A program made the translations under genes and the position numbers. Of a DNA stretch of 64,000 nucleotides, positions 51,506 through 61,602 are shown one piece after another (position 1 is the stretch's first letter; every line of letters starts with the position of its first letter). Under the pieces are notes generated by a model. The model saw nothing but the letters and a program-made list of their open reading frames with translations, was not told the origin of the DNA and did not search any database. The stretch is from Rhodoferax sp. U2-2l. Its GTDB lineage: Bacteria > Pseudomonadota > Gammaproteobacteria > Burkholderiales > Burkholderiaceae_C. The DNA is taken from assembly GCF_020594515.1 (NCBI RefSeq), contig NZ_JAJCTH010000006.1, forward strand, positions 1-64,000, written 5' to 3'.

Positions 51506-51634
51506 TTATTTCTTGGCGGCGCCTTCAATGACGGAGCCAGCTTTTTGAATGTCCTGGCCGACGCCCTTGACGGTGTTGCAGCCGACCAGGGCCAGCGCAG
51601 CGGCGATCAGCATGGCCAAAGAGAGATGTTTCAT
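51506..51634 (-). CDS. Entericidin-family small lipoprotein
   Basis: A 42-residue lipoprotein precursor: MKHLSLAMLIAAALALVGC with the lipobox LVGC (Cys 19), then NTVKGVGQDIQKAGSVIEGA, which matches entericidin A/B. AAGGA lies 7 bases before ATG 51634. Longer in-frame readings upstream lack a signal peptide at the N-terminus. It sits between leuC and leuD, a placement I recall from other Burkholderiales. Mature product would be about 24 residues, anchored in the outer membrane; its role here is unknown. Confidence 0.85.
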   Translation of the reverse strand: MKHLSLAMLIAAALALVGCNTVKGVGQDIQKAGSVIEGAAKK

Positions 51635-51656
51635 GATGCGATCCTTGCAAAGCGTC

Positions 51657-53120
51657 TTAAACAAACCGTCTGACATCGACAAAATGACCGTGGATGGCGG
51701 CCGCGGCAGCCATCGCCGGGCTGACCAGATGGGTACGACCACCGGCGCCCTGACGGCCTTCGAAATTGCGGTTGCTGGTGGAGGCGCAACGTTCGCCGGG
51801 CTCGAGCCGATCAGCGTTCATCGCCAGACACATGGAGCAGCCAGGCTCGCGCCACTCAAAGCCAGCCGCCTTGAAAATCTCGTGCAAGCCTTCGCGCTCG
51901 GCCTGTTCCTTGACCAAACCGGAGCCAGGCACCACCATCGCCAGGCGGATGTTGGGGGCCACCTTGCGCCCCAGGGTTTTGACCACGGCGGCGGCTTCGC
52001 GCATGTCCTCGATACGGCTGTTGGTACACGAGCCGATGAAGACCTTGTCGACATACAGGTCGTCGAGGGCTTTGCCCGGCTCCAGCCCCATGTAGGCCAG
52101 CGCGCGCTCAATGGCGCCGCGTTTGTTGGCGTCTTTCTCCTTGTCGGGGTCGGGCACCCGGTCGTTGATGCCGAGCACCATTTCGGGCGACGTGCCCCAA
52201 GTCACCTGCGGCACCAAGGTGGAGGCGTCGATGTGGACCACGGCATCAAAATGGGCGCCGGGGTCGGATTGCAGCGTTTTCCAGTAGGCCACCGCCTGAT
52301 CCCATTCCACAGCGGCGCTTGCGTCGTTGGCGGCATGGAAACCCGGGGCCAGCGGACGGCCCTTGACGTACTGGATGGTTTTGTCATCGACCGCGACCAG
52401 ACCAGCGCGGGCACCCGCTTCAATGGCCATGTTGCACACGGTCATGCGGCCTTCCATGCTGAGGGCACGGATGGCTGGCCCGGCAAACTCGATGGTGTAG
52501 CCCGTACCACCTGCTGTGCCGATCTTGCCGATGACCGCCAGCACGATGTCTTTGCCGCCACAACCACGCGGCAGCACACCGTCCACCTGCACCAGCATGT
52601 TTTTGGCCTTTTTGGCCAGCAAGGTTTGTGTGGCCATCACATGCTCCACCTCACTGGTGCCGATGCCGTGCGCCAGCGCGCCAAAAGCGCCGTGGGTGGA
52701 GGTGTGCGAGTCACCACACACCACCGTCATGCCGGGCAAGGTGGCGCCACTTTCCGGGCCAATGACGTGAACGATGCCTTGGCGTCTGGATAAAAACGGG
52801 AAATAGGCGGCCGAGCCATATTCTTTGATGTTGGCGTCCAGCGTCAGCACCTGCTCTTTGCTGGTGGGGTCGGTGATGCCGTCGTAGCCCCGTTCCCAGC
52901 CCTGGGTGGGGGTGTTGTGGTCGGCCGTTGCCACCACCGAGCTCACCCGCCACAACGGGCGGTTCGCCTGACGCAGCCCCTCGAAAGCCTGGGGGCTGGT
53001 GACTTCATGCACCAGGTGGCGGTCAATGTACAGAAGCACCGTGCCATCCTCTTCGGTATGGACGACATGCTCGTCCCAGAGCTTGTCATAGAGGGTGCGG
53101 GCGTGCGATTTTGGTTCCAT
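51657..53120 (-). CDS. leuC: 3-isopropylmalate dehydratase large subunit
   Basis: Aconitase-fold subunit of isopropylmalate isomerase carrying a [4Fe-4S] cluster: Cys in [14 protein letters not shown] (about 354) and the pair in [11 protein letters not shown] (about 415-420). [12 protein letters not shown] near the start is typical. I use ATG 53120 ([14 protein letters not shown]; 487 residues); ATG 53165 would add 15 residues and has only a weak ribosome site. gltA lies upstream on the same strand behind a terminator. Confidence 0.95.
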   Translation of the reverse strand: MEPKSHARTLYDKLWDEHVVHTEEDGTVLLYIDRHLVHEVTSPQAFEGLRQANRPLWRVSSVVATADHNTPTQGWERGYDGITDPTSKEQVLTLDANIKEYGSAAYFPFLSRRQGIVHVIGPESGATLPGMTVVCGDSHTSTHGAFGALAHGIGTSEVEHVMATQTLLAKKAKNMLVQVDGVLPRGCGGKDIVLAVIGKIGTAGGTGYTIEFAGPAIRALSMEGRMTVCNMAIEAGARAGLVAVDDKTIQYVKGRPLAPGFHAANDASAAVEWDQAVAYWKTLQSDPGAHFDAVVHIDASTLVPQVTWGTSPEMVLGINDRVPDPDKEKDANKRGAIERALAYMGLEPGKALDDLYVDKVFIGSCTNSRIEDMREAAAVVKTLGRKVAPNIRLAMVVPGSGLVKEQAEREGLHEIFKAAGFEWREPGCSMCLAMNADRLEPGERCASTSNRNFEGRQGAGGRTHLVSPAMAAAAAIHGHFVDVRRFV

Positions 53121-53185
53121 GCGTGCGGGCGGGTTGGTGTTCGAGGCGATGATTTTAAGGGCCATCAATTCATGCCCTGTCACCC

Positions 53186-53223
53186 AAAGAAAAAGCCCGG
53201 CGGCAGGGTCTGCCGACGGGCTT
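53186..53223 (-). terminator. Rho-independent terminator after gltA
   Basis: AAGCCCGTCGGCA pairs with TGCCGCCGGGCTT (one mismatch, 5-base loop) and continues as TTTTTCTTT on the minus strand. It starts 18 bases past the gltA stop and separates the TCA block from leuC. Confidence 0.88.
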
Positions 53224-53240
53224 GGTCATGAGCGAGAAGA

Positions 53241-54551
53241 TCAGCGTTCTGCCACGGGCTTGACGTTACGGGTGACCGAACCCGTGAAGAGCTGGCGTGG
53301 GCGGCCGATCTTGTACTCGGGATCGGCCAACATTTCATTGAGCTGGGCGATCCAGCCGACGGTACGGGCCAGGGCAAAAATACCGGTGAACAAGGTGACC
53401 GGAATACCGATGGCGCGCTGAACGATGCCGGAGTAGAAGTCCACGTTCGGGTACAACTTGCGCTGCACGAAGTAGTCGTCTTCCAGGGCGATCTTTTCCA
53501 GCTCCTTGGCGAGCTTGAACAGCGGATCGTTTTCCAGACCCAGTTCGGCCAACACCTCGTTGCAGGTTTCCTGCATCAGCTTGGCACGTGGGTCGTAGTT
53601 CTTGTAGACACGGTGGCCAAAACCCATCAGCTTGACGCCGGAGTTCTTGTCTTTGACTTGCTCCATGAACTGACCGACCTTGGCCACGCCGCCTTGGCGC
53701 TGGATGTCTTCCAGCATGTTCAGGCAGGCTTCGTTGGCACCACCATGTGCCGGGCCCCACAGGCAGGCCACGCCAGCCGCGATCGCCGCAAACGGGTTGG
53801 TACCGGACGAACCGCACAGGCGCACCGTGGAGGTGGAGGCGTTTTGCTCGTGGTCGGCGTGCAGGATGAAGATGCGGTCCAGGGCGCGTTCGAGCACCGG
53901 GTTGACCTTGTAGTCTTCACACGGCGTGCCGAACATCATGCGCAGGAAGTTACCCGCGTAGCTGAGTTCATTGCGCGGGTACATGTAGGGCTGGCCCACA
54001 CCATATTTGTAAGCCATGGCGACCAGGGTCGGCATCTTGGCAATCAGCCGGATGGCCGCAACGTGGCGGTGCTCGGGGTTGTTGATGTCGGTGCTGTCAT
54101 GGTAGAAGGCCGACAAAGCGCCGATCAGTCCGGTCAACACCGCCATCGGGTGGGCATCGCGGCGGAAACCACGCAGGAAAAACTGCATCTGCTCATTGAC
54201 CATGGTGTGGTTGAGGATGAGCTTGTGGAAGTCATTGCGTTCTTTCTGCTGAGGCAATTCACCCTTCAACAGCAGGTAACAGGTGTCCAGATAGTCGCAC
54301 TGGGTCGCCAATTGCTCGATCGGGTAGCCGCGGTAAAGCAGTTCACCCTTGTCGCCGTCAATGTAGGTGATGGCCGACTGGCAGGATGCGGTGGACAGGA
54401 AGCCCGGGTCATAGGTGAACATGCCGGTCTGCGCGTACAGCTTGCGGATGTCGACGACGTCAGGCCCTACACTGCCTTGGTACACAGGCAATTCAACGCT
54501 GGGGCTGCCATTGGAAAACGACAGGGTGGCTTTGTTTTCAGCTAGCTTCAT
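53241..54551 (-). CDS. gltA: Citrate synthase (type II)
   Basis: Joins acetyl-CoA and oxaloacetate. Catalytic His in [12 protein letters not shown] (about 268) and [14 protein letters not shown] (about 309), and the Asp region in the C-terminal part ([20 protein letters not shown]), are all present. Length 436 fits the hexameric Gram-negative type. Its start overlaps sdhE by 14 bases, so it is the end of the sdhCDAB-sdhE-gltA operon. Confidence 0.97.
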   Translation of the reverse strand: MKLAENKATLSFSNGSPSVELPVYQGSVGPDVVDIRKLYAQTGMFTYDPGFLSTASCQSAITYIDGDKGELLYRGYPIEQLATQCDYLDTCYLLLKGELPQQKERNDFHKLILNHTMVNEQMQFFLRGFRRDAHPMAVLTGLIGALSAFYHDSTDINNPEHRHVAAIRLIAKMPTLVAMAYKYGVGQPYMYPRNELSYAGNFLRMMFGTPCEDYKVNPVLERALDRIFILHADHEQNASTSTVRLCGSSGTNPFAAIAAGVACLWGPAHGGANEACLNMLEDIQRQGGVAKVGQFMEQVKDKNSGVKLMGFGHRVYKNYDPRAKLMQETCNEVLAELGLENDPLFKLAKELEKIALEDDYFVQRKLYPNVDFYSGIVQRAIGIPVTLFTGIFALARTVGWIAQLNEMLADPEYKIGRPRQLFTGSVTRNVKPVAER

Positions 54552-54858
54552 TTTGACCTTTCGGGTTTGCTCTCAACATACTCAACACTTCATGCACATC
54601 ATCACGGTCCAGATCTGCCTGCACTTGCACCAGCGTCTTGCGGCCCAGGTGCAGGTCCAGCAGATCGTTGTCGCTCAGTTCCATTAGAGCCATCAGACCT
54701 TGCGCCTGCTTGACAGTCAGCGCCGATTCATACCGTTTGAAAAACCGGTCTACAAAAATATCGTTTTCCAGCAAACCCCGGCGGCTGCGCCACTTGAGTT
54801 TGCTCAGAACGCGCTCGTCGATCAGATCGTCGGGCGAGGCAACTGCCAGGTTTTCCAT
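54538..54858 (-). CDS. sdhE: FAD assembly factor SdhE
   Basis: A 106-residue protein that helps attach FAD to SdhA. The conserved RGxxE segment is visible in [17 protein letters not shown] (about residues 22-38). Also called YgfY/CptB. It lies 13 bases after sdhB and overlaps gltA, so the assembly factor is made together with its target subunit. Confidence 0.93.
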   Translation of the reverse strand: MENLAVASPDDLIDERVLSKLKWRSRRGLLENDIFVDRFFKRYESALTVKQAQGLMALMELSDNDLLDLHLGRKTLVQVQADLDRDDVHEVLSMLRANPKGQNEAS

Positions 54859-54871
54859 GGGTGCGTCCGAC

Positions 54872-55576
54872 TCAGATGGCGCGACGCACCATCAGCTCTT
54901 TGATCTTGCCAATCGCGGCAGTGGGGTTCAGTCCCTTGGGACAGACGTCCACACAGTTCATGATGGTGGTGCAGCGGAACAGGCGGTACGGGTCTTCCAG
55001 GTTGTCCAGGCGCTCGCTGGTGCCTTCGTCGCGGCTGTCGGCAATGAAGCGGTAGGCTTGCAGCAAACCGGCCGGGCCGACGAACTTGTCCGGGTTCCAC
55101 CAGAACACCGGGCAGCTGGTGGAGCAGCTGGCGCACAAAATACATTCGTACAGGCCATTGAGCACTTCGCGCTCTTCGGGGCTTTGCAGGCGCTCTTTTT
55201 CGGGGGGTCGGCTGTCGTTGATCAGGTACGGCTTGATCGAGTGGTATTGCTGGAAGAACAGCGTCATGTCGACGATCAGGTCGCGGATCACCGGCAGGCC
55301 GGGCAGCGGCTTGAGGGTGATGGTGTCGGGCAGGGTGCGCAGGTTGATCAGACAGGCCAGGCCGTTTTTGCCATTGATGTTCATGGCGTCCGAGCCGCAG
55401 ATGCCTTCGCGGCAGGAACGGCGGTAAGACAGCGTGGGGTCAATCTTTTTCAGTTTGACCAAGGCGTCCAGCAACATGCGTTCGCTGCCATCAAGTTCCA
55501 CCTCGATGGTCTGCATGTAGGGCTTGGCGTCGGTGTCCGGGTTGTAGCGGTAAATTTGGAAGGTGCGTTTTGCCAT
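54872..55576 (-). CDS. sdhB: Succinate dehydrogenase iron-sulfur subunit
   Basis: Carries electrons from FAD to ubiquinone through three clusters. [2Fe-2S]: SCREGICGSDAMNINGKNGL (about residues 54-73). [4Fe-4S]: CILCASCSTSCP (about 140-151). [3Fe-4S] and last: CTTIMNCVDVCPKGLNP (about 197-213). Length 234, standard. It follows sdhA by 51 bases. Confidence 0.97.
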   Translation of the reverse strand: MAKRTFQIYRYNPDTDAKPYMQTIEVELDGSERMLLDALVKLKKIDPTLSYRRSCREGICGSDAMNINGKNGLACLINLRTLPDTITLKPLPGLPVIRDLIVDMTLFFQQYHSIKPYLINDSRPPEKERLQSPEEREVLNGLYECILCASCSTSCPVFWWNPDKFVGPAGLLQAYRFIADSRDEGTSERLDNLEDPYRLFRCTTIMNCVDVCPKGLNPTAAIGKIKELMVRRAI

Positions 55577-55627
55577 GATGTGCTTTCTTGTTCGGTAGGG
55601 TTCAGAGCCGCAGGTCTGTGATCAAGA

Positions 55628-57433
55628 TCAGAACGTGCGAACCTTTGGTGGCACGGAGGCCACGGTCAGCGGCTTCAGGTTCACCGGTTTGTAGCTCAGG
55701 CTGTTGGTGGCGCGGTCCCACAGGGTGTGTTTCATCCAGTTGGCGTCGTCACGTCCCAGCGGGTTGGTGGCGTCGTCGGCCGGGCGGTCGTAGTCCAGCA
55801 CGGTGTGGGCGCCGCGGCACTCGTGGCGGGCGGCGGCAGACACCATGGTGGCCTGGGCCGCTTCGATCATGTTGTCGACTTCCAGCGCCTCGATGCGGGC
55901 GGTATTGAAGATCTTGGACTTATCGGCCAGGGTGATGTTTTTGACGCGCTCGCGCATGGCGGCGATCTTCACCACGCCCTGGTCCATGCTGGCTTGGGTG
56001 CGGAACACGCTGGCGTGTGTTTGCATGACGTCGCGCATGTCGTCGGCCACGACCTGGGCGTATTCGCCCGACGTGGAGGTGTCCAGGCGGTTCAGGCGGT
56101 CCAGCGAAATGTCGGCACCGTTTTCCGGCAGCGGCTTGTGGGTGTCGTTCTCGTTGTTGAACTGGACGATGTGTTTGCCCGCAGCCCGGCCAAACACCAC
56201 GATGTCGAGCAAGGAGTTGGTGCCCAGACGGTTGGCGCCGTGCACGCTGACGCAGGCGCATTCACCCACCGCGTACAGACCCTTGACCACTTTCTGCGAA
56301 CCCTGGCCGTCAGGGGTGACGACTTGGCCGTAGATGTTGGTGGGAATGCCGCCCATCTGGTAGTGGATGGTGGGCACCACCGGGATGGATTCCTTGGTGA
56401 TGTCCACGTTGGCAAAGTTGTGGCCAATTTCGAACACGCTGGGCAAGCGCTTGGCGATGGTTTCAGCGCCCAGGTGGGTCATATCGAGGTTGATGTAATT
56501 CTTGTTCGGGCCGCAACCACGGCCTTCCTTGATTTCCTGGTCCATACAACGTGACACAAAGTCACGCGGGGCCAGGTCTTTCAGGGTGGGCGCGTAACGC
56601 TCCATGAAACGTTCGCCGGCGCTGTTGCGCAAAATGGCGCCTTCGCCACGGCAGCCTTCGGTCAGCAACACACCGGCACCGGCCACGCCGGTGGGGTGAA
56701 ACTGCCAGAACTCCATGTCCTGCAGCGGAATGCCTGCGCGGGCGGCAATGCCCAGGCCGTCGCCGGTGTTGATGAAGGCGTTGGTGGAAGCGGCAAAAAT
56801 CCGACCCGCACCGCCCGTGGCCAGTAGCACGGTTTTGGCGCGTAACACGTGGATTTCACCGGTTTCCATCTCCAGGGCGGTCACGCCGACCACATCGCCT
56901 TCAGCGTCGCGAATCAAGTCAAGCGCCATCCATTCCACAAAGAAGTTGGTGCGGGCCTTGACGTTTTGCTGGTACAGCGTGTGCAGCATGGCGTGGCCGG
57001 TGCGGTCCGCCGCAGCGCAGGCGCGTTGCACGGGTTTTTCGCCGTAGTTGGCGGTGTGGCCACCGAACGGGCGCTGGTAGATGGTGCCATCGGCGTTGCG
57101 GTCAAACGGCATGCCGAAGTGCTCCAGCTCATACACCACCTGGGTGGCTTCGCGGCACATGAACTCGATGGCGTCCTGGTCGCCCAGCCAGTCAGAGCCT
57201 TTGATGGTGTCGTAAAAGTGGTAGTGCCAGTTGTCTTCCGCCATGTTGCCCAGGCTGGCGCCGATGCCACCTTGCGCTGCCACGGTGTGCGAGCGGGTGG
57301 GGAACACTTTGGTCAGCACAGCCACATTCAGGCCGGCGTTGGACAGGCGCAAGGACGCGCTCATGCCGGAGCCACCGGCTCCGACGATGACGACGTCAAA
57401 TTTGCGCGTGGTGAGTTTGGAGGTTGCAGTCAT
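55628..57433 (-). CDS. sdhA: Succinate dehydrogenase flavoprotein subunit
   Basis: Oxidises succinate to fumarate. FAD-binding VGAGGSGMSASLRLS (about 17-31), the covalent-FAD His in RSHTVAAQGGIGASLGN (about 48), GANRLGTNSLLDIVVFGRA, and the C-terminal ECRGAHTVLDYDRP are visible. Length 601. Gap to sdhD is 86 bases and shows no separate feature. Confidence 0.97.
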   Translation of the reverse strand: MTATSKLTTRKFDVVIVGAGGSGMSASLRLSNAGLNVAVLTKVFPTRSHTVAAQGGIGASLGNMAEDNWHYHFYDTIKGSDWLGDQDAIEFMCREATQVVYELEHFGMPFDRNADGTIYQRPFGGHTANYGEKPVQRACAAADRTGHAMLHTLYQQNVKARTNFFVEWMALDLIRDAEGDVVGVTALEMETGEIHVLRAKTVLLATGGAGRIFAASTNAFINTGDGLGIAARAGIPLQDMEFWQFHPTGVAGAGVLLTEGCRGEGAILRNSAGERFMERYAPTLKDLAPRDFVSRCMDQEIKEGRGCGPNKNYINLDMTHLGAETIAKRLPSVFEIGHNFANVDITKESIPVVPTIHYQMGGIPTNIYGQVVTPDGQGSQKVVKGLYAVGECACVSVHGANRLGTNSLLDIVVFGRAAGKHIVQFNNENDTHKPLPENGADISLDRLNRLDTSTSGEYAQVVADDMRDVMQTHASVFRTQASMDQGVVKIAAMRERVKNITLADKSKIFNTARIEALEVDNMIEAAQATMVSAAARHECRGAHTVLDYDRPADDATNPLGRDDANWMKHTLWDRATNSLSYKPVNLKPLTVASVPPKVRTF

Positions 57434-57519
57434 GTTGAATCTTGTGTTTTGTTGATGGATAGCCAGCCTCGGCGCTTTTCGGCCAGGACGGCTGGTGCCC
57501 TCTGATCAATGAGGAAGGC

Positions 57520-57885
57520 TTACAGGCGCCACAGAACCTGAATGGCCCAACCGGTGCAAGCTGTCAGCCAGACAATGGCGAACACGTGCATCACAAAGCG
57601 CACGGCATAGGGCTTGACATAGTCCATGAAGACGTTGCGCATGCCCACCCACACGTGATAAAAAAGTGCCAGGAAGACCACAAAGGTCAGGGTCTTCATC
57701 CATTGCGAAGCAAAGATGCCTGACCACAGTTCGTAACTGACCGGGCCTTTGCTGAAGATGACCTGCCCCAGCACCAGCACGATGAAAAGAGCCATGATGA
57801 CGGCGGTCACGCGTTGTGACAACCAGTCACGCATACCGTAATGGGCACCAACAACCGTGCGGTGAGATCCGTAATTGACTGACAT
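57520..57885 (-). CDS. sdhD: Succinate dehydrogenase membrane anchor subunit
   Basis: Hydrophobic anchor with three helices (about 30-50, 65-85, 95-118). The segments YGMRDWLSQRVTAVIMALF and FYHVWVGMRNVFMDYV (probable haem b His) match SdhD. ATG 57885 (MSVNYGSHRTVVG) has AGGAG 8 bases upstream and gives 121 residues; a longer reading overlapping sdhC is not supported. Confidence 0.93.
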   Translation of the reverse strand: MSVNYGSHRTVVGAHYGMRDWLSQRVTAVIMALFIVLVLGQVIFSKGPVSYELWSGIFASQWMKTLTFVVFLALFYHVWVGMRNVFMDYVKPYAVRFVMHVFAIVWLTACTGWAIQVLWRL

Positions 57886-57899
57886 GAATGACTCCTGAA

Positions 57900-58343
57900 T
57901 TAGTAAAGGCCGAAGAGCTTGGCGCCAAGGATGACCGTCAGGCTGAGGGTCAGACCCAGCACAACCGCGGCGGTTTGGCGACCGAAGTCTTTGCTGACAT
58001 GGTGGTGGTGGGTGTCCATCCAGAGGTGCCGAAGACCCGCGATGAAGTGGTGCAAGCTGGCCCAGATCAGGCCCAGCACCACCAGTTTCCACAGGAAGCC
58101 GGGGATGCCCAGCATGCCGACGTTGAACGCGGCGGTGAAGCGCGCAAACGAAATTTCGGAAGAGATGGAGGTGTCAAACATCCAGATCACAAACGGCAGC
58201 AGGAAAAACATGATGGCGCCGCTGACCCGGTGCATGCCCGAGGCCAGTGACGCCAGTGGCCAGCGGTAACTGATCAGACTGGCGCCGTCGATGTTGCGAA
58301 ATTCCGGACGTTTTTTTGGAGCGCTTGCAGTTGTTTCTGACAT
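57900..58343 (-). CDS. sdhC: Succinate dehydrogenase cytochrome b556 subunit
   Basis: First gene of the operon, 147 residues. The family motif MHRVSGAIMFFLLPF (about 36-50; quinone-site Ser) and the haem His in LHHFIAGLRHLWMD (about 97-110) are present; three helices are evident. The 191-base upstream region to gntR holds an inverted repeat TTGGC-TTACA-GCCAA at 58381-58395 but no clear promoter. Confidence 0.95.
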   Translation of the reverse strand: MSETTASAPKKRPEFRNIDGASLISYRWPLASLASGMHRVSGAIMFFLLPFVIWMFDTSISSEISFARFTAAFNVGMLGIPGFLWKLVVLGLIWASLHHFIAGLRHLWMDTHHHHVSKDFGRQTAAVVLGLTLSLTVILGAKLFGLY

Positions 58344-58534
58344 AACTTGCTTTCGTGGATGTGAGTTGATTTTCCGGCCATTGGCTTACAGCCAACTGCC
58401 AAAAAGTATCTTGCAGTGCAGCATCATACGCCGCGTGCGAGAGTCCTTGGGATGCGCCAAAGTGGCTTGTTTGCCGTTCAAAATGGGCTGTTTGAGCGGC
58501 TGGCGAACCAGACTGCCGCCAGGGCGCGGGGTGT

Positions 58535-59338
58535 TTAGCTCATGTCATTTTGGTAGTGGTGCGTATCGGTTCGGTAATAGCCGCGGCGCAATTCCATCGG
58601 CTCGCTTTGGTAAGTATAGGCAATGCGTTCAACGCTCAGGAGGGGGGTTCCCAAAGGCACTTTCAGTTGTGTGGCGTGGACGTCGGTCGCTGCAATGGCG
58701 CGGATTTTTTCTTCAGCGCGCACCATGCGGACATTGAATTCGGTCTCAAACAGCGCATACATCGGCCCCCTGTAGTTTGAGAGTCGCTCGGCAGTCAGTC
58801 CCTTGAACGGTGTCGCAGGCAACCAGATGTCTTCCAGAATGACCGGGACGCCCCCGAAACTCAGCACCCGGCGGGCCTGCAGCACCGTATCACCTGCGCG
58901 AAGCGCCAAGGCCTTGGCGACGTCGGCGCTGGCTCGGGTGCGGCGGCATTCGATGATGTCGCGCTGGGCCGGGCCCTCGCTGCCGCGGGAGCCGCTGTCA
59001 GGCACCAATTTGAGAAACCTGAATTGCACCTGTTGCTCGGCGTGCGTGGCGACAAACGTTCCCTTGCCCTGGCGGCGCAGCAGCAAGTTTTCGGCGGCCA
59101 GTTCGTCGACGGCTTTGCGCACTGTGCCCTGGCTGACCCGGAATCGTGCCGCGAGGTCAATTTCGCTCGGGATGGCTTCGCCGGGCTTCCATTCACCAGA
59201 ACGCAAGCTACCGAGAATCAGGCTTTTAATCTGTTGGTAGAGTGGGCTGAAAGCCGGGGTGGCAAGGGTGGCATTGGGTGCAGCCTCAGTGAGCTGCAAC
59301 ACATCGGGCTCGTCACTGGTTTCGGGCAAGGTGGGCAT
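58535..59338 (-). CDS. GntR/HutC-family transcriptional regulator
   Basis: A 267-residue regulator. Winged helix-turn-helix (about residues 35-100: PLYQQIKSLILGSLRSGEW, IPSEIDLAARFRVSQGTVRK) followed by a UTRA ligand domain (about 120-260, with PVILEDIWLPATPF and PLLSVERIAYTY). ATG 59338 has GGAGA 8 bases upstream; an ATG at 59380 would add 14 residues and sit against an operator-like palindrome. It stands between sdhC and mdh, so TCA-cycle control is likely; a dicarboxylate-type ligand is only a guess. Confidence 0.9.
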   Translation of the reverse strand: MPTLPETSDEPDVLQLTEAAPNATLATPAFSPLYQQIKSLILGSLRSGEWKPGEAIPSEIDLAARFRVSQGTVRKAVDELAAENLLLRRQGKGTFVATHAEQQVQFRFLKLVPDSGSRGSEGPAQRDIIECRRTRASADVAKALALRAGDTVLQARRVLSFGGVPVILEDIWLPATPFKGLTAERLSNYRGPMYALFETEFNVRMVRAEEKIRAIAATDVHATQLKVPLGTPLLSVERIAYTYQSEPMELRRGYYRTDTHHYQNDMS

Positions 59339-59381
59339 GAAAGGTGTCTCCGAAAGGTCGTCGTGATTTTTGATAATCATA

Positions 59382-59393
59382 TCTTATATAAGA
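59382..59393. promoter_or_regulatory. Palindromic operator candidate for the GntR regulator
   Basis: TCTTATATAAGA, a perfect 12-base palindrome, with a further half-site ATAAGA at 59395-59400. It lies in the gntR leader/promoter and just upstream of the mdh -35, so one bound dimer could affect both genes. Confidence 0.6.
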
Positions 59394-59404
59394 CATAAGA
59401 CAGA

Positions 59405-59434
59405 TTGACACTTTGGGATTTTCAAGAGTACACT
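59405..59434 (+). promoter_or_regulatory. Sigma-70 promoter of mdh
   Basis: A consensus -35 TTGACA (59405-59410), an 18-base spacer and TACACT (59429-59434). Transcription would start near 59441, about 75 bases before the mdh ATG. The palindrome at 59382 ends 11 bases upstream of the -35. Confidence 0.75.
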
Positions 59435-59515
59435 CCAAAAGCTTGGCGCCGATAGATGTGGATCATCTGCCCCGACACCCACTGAATTCTCTTCATCATT
59501 TACTGGAGTTTGACT

Positions 59516-60502
59516 ATGAGCAAGAAACCCGTCCGCGTTGCAGTTACCGGTGCAGCTGGCCAAATCGGTTACGCCATCCTGTTTCGCATCGCTTCCGGCG
59601 AAATGTTGGGCAAGGATCAGCCTGTTGTGCTGAGTTTGCTGGAAGTGCCGGTTGAAAAAGCCCAGCAAGCTCTCCAGGGTGTGATGATGGAGTTGCAAGA
59701 CTGCGCTTTCCCGCTGCTGGTTGGCATGGAAGCCCATAGCGACCCGATGACGGCGTTCAAGGATGTGGACTACGCGTTGTTGATCGGTTCGCGTCCGCGC
59801 GGCCCGGGCATGGAGCGTGCCGAGTTGCTGGCGGTCAACGCCGAAATTTTCACAGCCCAAGGCAAGGCGCTCAACGCTGTGGCCAGCCGTGATGTGCGCG
59901 TGCTGGTGGTGGGCAACCCCGCCAACACCAACGCCTACATCGCGATGAAGAGCGCGCCGGATCTGCCGCGCAAGAACTTCACCGCCATGCTGCGCCTGGA
60001 CCACAACCGCGCCTTGAGCCAACTGGCCAGCAAAACCGGCAAAGCCGTGGCCGACATCGAAAAGATGGCCGTTTGGGGCAACCATTCGCCGACGATGTAC
60101 GCTGACTACCGTTTTGCCACGGTCGATGGCGCCAGCGTCAAAGACATGATCAACGACCACGACTGGAACGCCAACACCTTCTTGCCGACCGTTGGCAAAC
60201 GCGGTGCGGCCATCATCGCTGCGCGTGGTGTGTCTTCTGCTGCCTCGGCTGCCAATGCCGCCATCGACCACATGCGCGACTGGGCGCTGGGCACCAACGG
60301 CAAGTGGGTCACCATGGGCATTCCGTCCAATGGCGAATACGGTATCCCCAAGGACACCATGTTTGGTTTCCCGGTGACCTGCGTCAACGGTGAGTACGCC
60401 ATCGTGGAAGGCCTGCCGATTGACGCGTTCAGCCAGGAGTGCATCAACAAGACACTCAAGGAACTGCAGGAAGAACAAGCGGGCGTGGCCCATTTGCTGT
60501 AA
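59516..60502 (+). CDS. mdh: Malate dehydrogenase
   Basis: NAD-dependent oxidation of malate to oxaloacetate. NAD loop [20 protein letters not shown] (about 7-26), substrate Arg in [15 protein letters not shown] (about 92-98), NPANTNAY and catalytic His in [12 protein letters not shown] (about 187) are visible. Length 328, the cytosolic-like bacterial class usual in Burkholderiales. GGAG stands 8 bases before ATG 59516. The next gene begins 18 bases after its stop. Confidence 0.97.
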   Translation: MSKKPVRVAVTGAAGQIGYAILFRIASGEMLGKDQPVVLSLLEVPVEKAQQALQGVMMELQDCAFPLLVGMEAHSDPMTAFKDVDYALLIGSRPRGPGMERAELLAVNAEIFTAQGKALNAVASRDVRVLVVGNPANTNAYIAMKSAPDLPRKNFTAMLRLDHNRALSQLASKTGKAVADIEKMAVWGNHSPTMYADYRFATVDGASVKDMINDHDWNANTFLPTVGKRGAAIIAARGVSSAASAANAAIDHMRDWALGTNGKWVTMGIPSNGEYGIPKDTMFGFPVTCVNGEYAIVEGLPIDAFSQECINKTLKELQEEQAGVAHLL

Positions 60503-60520
60503 GCCACAGCCGGCGCTTTG

Positions 60521-61573
60521 ATGACTGTGACCCATCCTCGGCACGTCCTGTTGGGCGCGTCCGTCGCGGCGCCTTTGCCCGTATGCGACCACTACTGCGG
60601 CACCGAGCCGCGGATGGTCAAGGCACTGGCGCTACAGGACGAGATGACGCAGGCACTCGGTGCCTGCGTCTTTGATGTCACACTGGATTGTGAGGATGGG
60701 GCCCCGGTGGGCGGCGAAAAAGAGCATGCCTTGATGGTTTCTGCCCTGGCTGCCAGGGTAGTGAAAGCGACAAGCAGTGAACCGAATGCGCGGGCCCGCC
60801 GGGTCGCGGTGCGGGTTCATCCGGTGGATCATCCGGCCTTCGAGCAGGATGTCAACATCGTGTTGGGCGAGGCCGCTGCGGCTTGGTGCCATCTGATGAT
60901 TCCCAAGGTGGATTCGGTGTCCGATATTGACCGTGCAGTGCGTGTGATCGATGCTGCGTTAAAACGGTCTAACCGGGTTGAGGTGTTGCCGCTGCATGTG
61001 TTGGTTGAATCGCCGCTTGCGGTGCACCAGGTGACCCAGATTGCCGCCCATCCGCGTGTGGAGTCGCTCAGTTTTGGTTTGATGGATTTTGTGTCGGCCC
61101 ACGGTGGTGCCATTCCCGCCTCGGCCATGACCGTGGCTGAGCCTGGCCTCACCAGCTCGCACGACCAGTTCAGCCATCCTTTGGTAGCGCGTGCCAAGCT
61201 TGAGATCAGCGCTGCGTGCCACGCGCTGGGCAAGGTGCCCGCGCATTGTGTGGTGACGGAATTCAAGCGGCCTGATGTGGTGCTGGCAGCTGCGCGTCGG
61301 GCCAGCCGCGAGCTGGGTTTTACCCGCATGTGGAGCATCCATCCCGATCAGATTCAACCCATTCTGGCTGCCTTTACCCCCGAGCCAAGCGAGGTTGAGC
61401 AGGCCAGTCTTATCATTTGTGAGGCGCAGGCCGCAGGCTGGGCGCCTATTTCGGTGGCGGGCACACTCCATGACCGGGCCAGTTACCGTTACTACTGGCA
61501 AGTGCTCGAAAAGGCGTTTCAAACGGCCCGTTTGCAACGTGACGACCCCGCTTACCCGTACTTCACCGCGTGA
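60521..61573 (+). CDS. HpcH/HpaI aldolase, citrate lyase beta-like (CoA ester lyase)
   Basis: A 350-residue TIM-barrel lyase of the CitE family. Family segments: [20 protein letters not shown] (about 45-64), [34 protein letters not shown] (metal-binding Glu) and [14 protein letters not shown] (Asp). No alpha or gamma citrate lyase genes accompany it, so it is more likely a malyl-CoA or citramalyl-CoA-type lyase or thioesterase than part of citrate lyase. It lies between mdh and acnB, consistent with a link to C4/C5 acid metabolism. Confidence 0.85.
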   Translation: MTVTHPRHVLLGASVAAPLPVCDHYCGTEPRMVKALALQDEMTQALGACVFDVTLDCEDGAPVGGEKEHALMVSALAARVVKATSSEPNARARRVAVRVHPVDHPAFEQDVNIVLGEAAAAWCHLMIPKVDSVSDIDRAVRVIDAALKRSNRVEVLPLHVLVESPLAVHQVTQIAAHPRVESLSFGLMDFVSAHGGAIPASAMTVAEPGLTSSHDQFSHPLVARAKLEISAACHALGKVPAHCVVTEFKRPDVVLAAARRASRELGFTRMWSIHPDQIQPILAAFTPEPSEVEQASLIICEAQAAGWAPISVAGTLHDRASYRYYWQVLEKAFQTARLQRDDPAYPYFTA

Positions 61574-61602
61574 ACCGGTGACATGAACGACAGGAGAACG
61601 CG

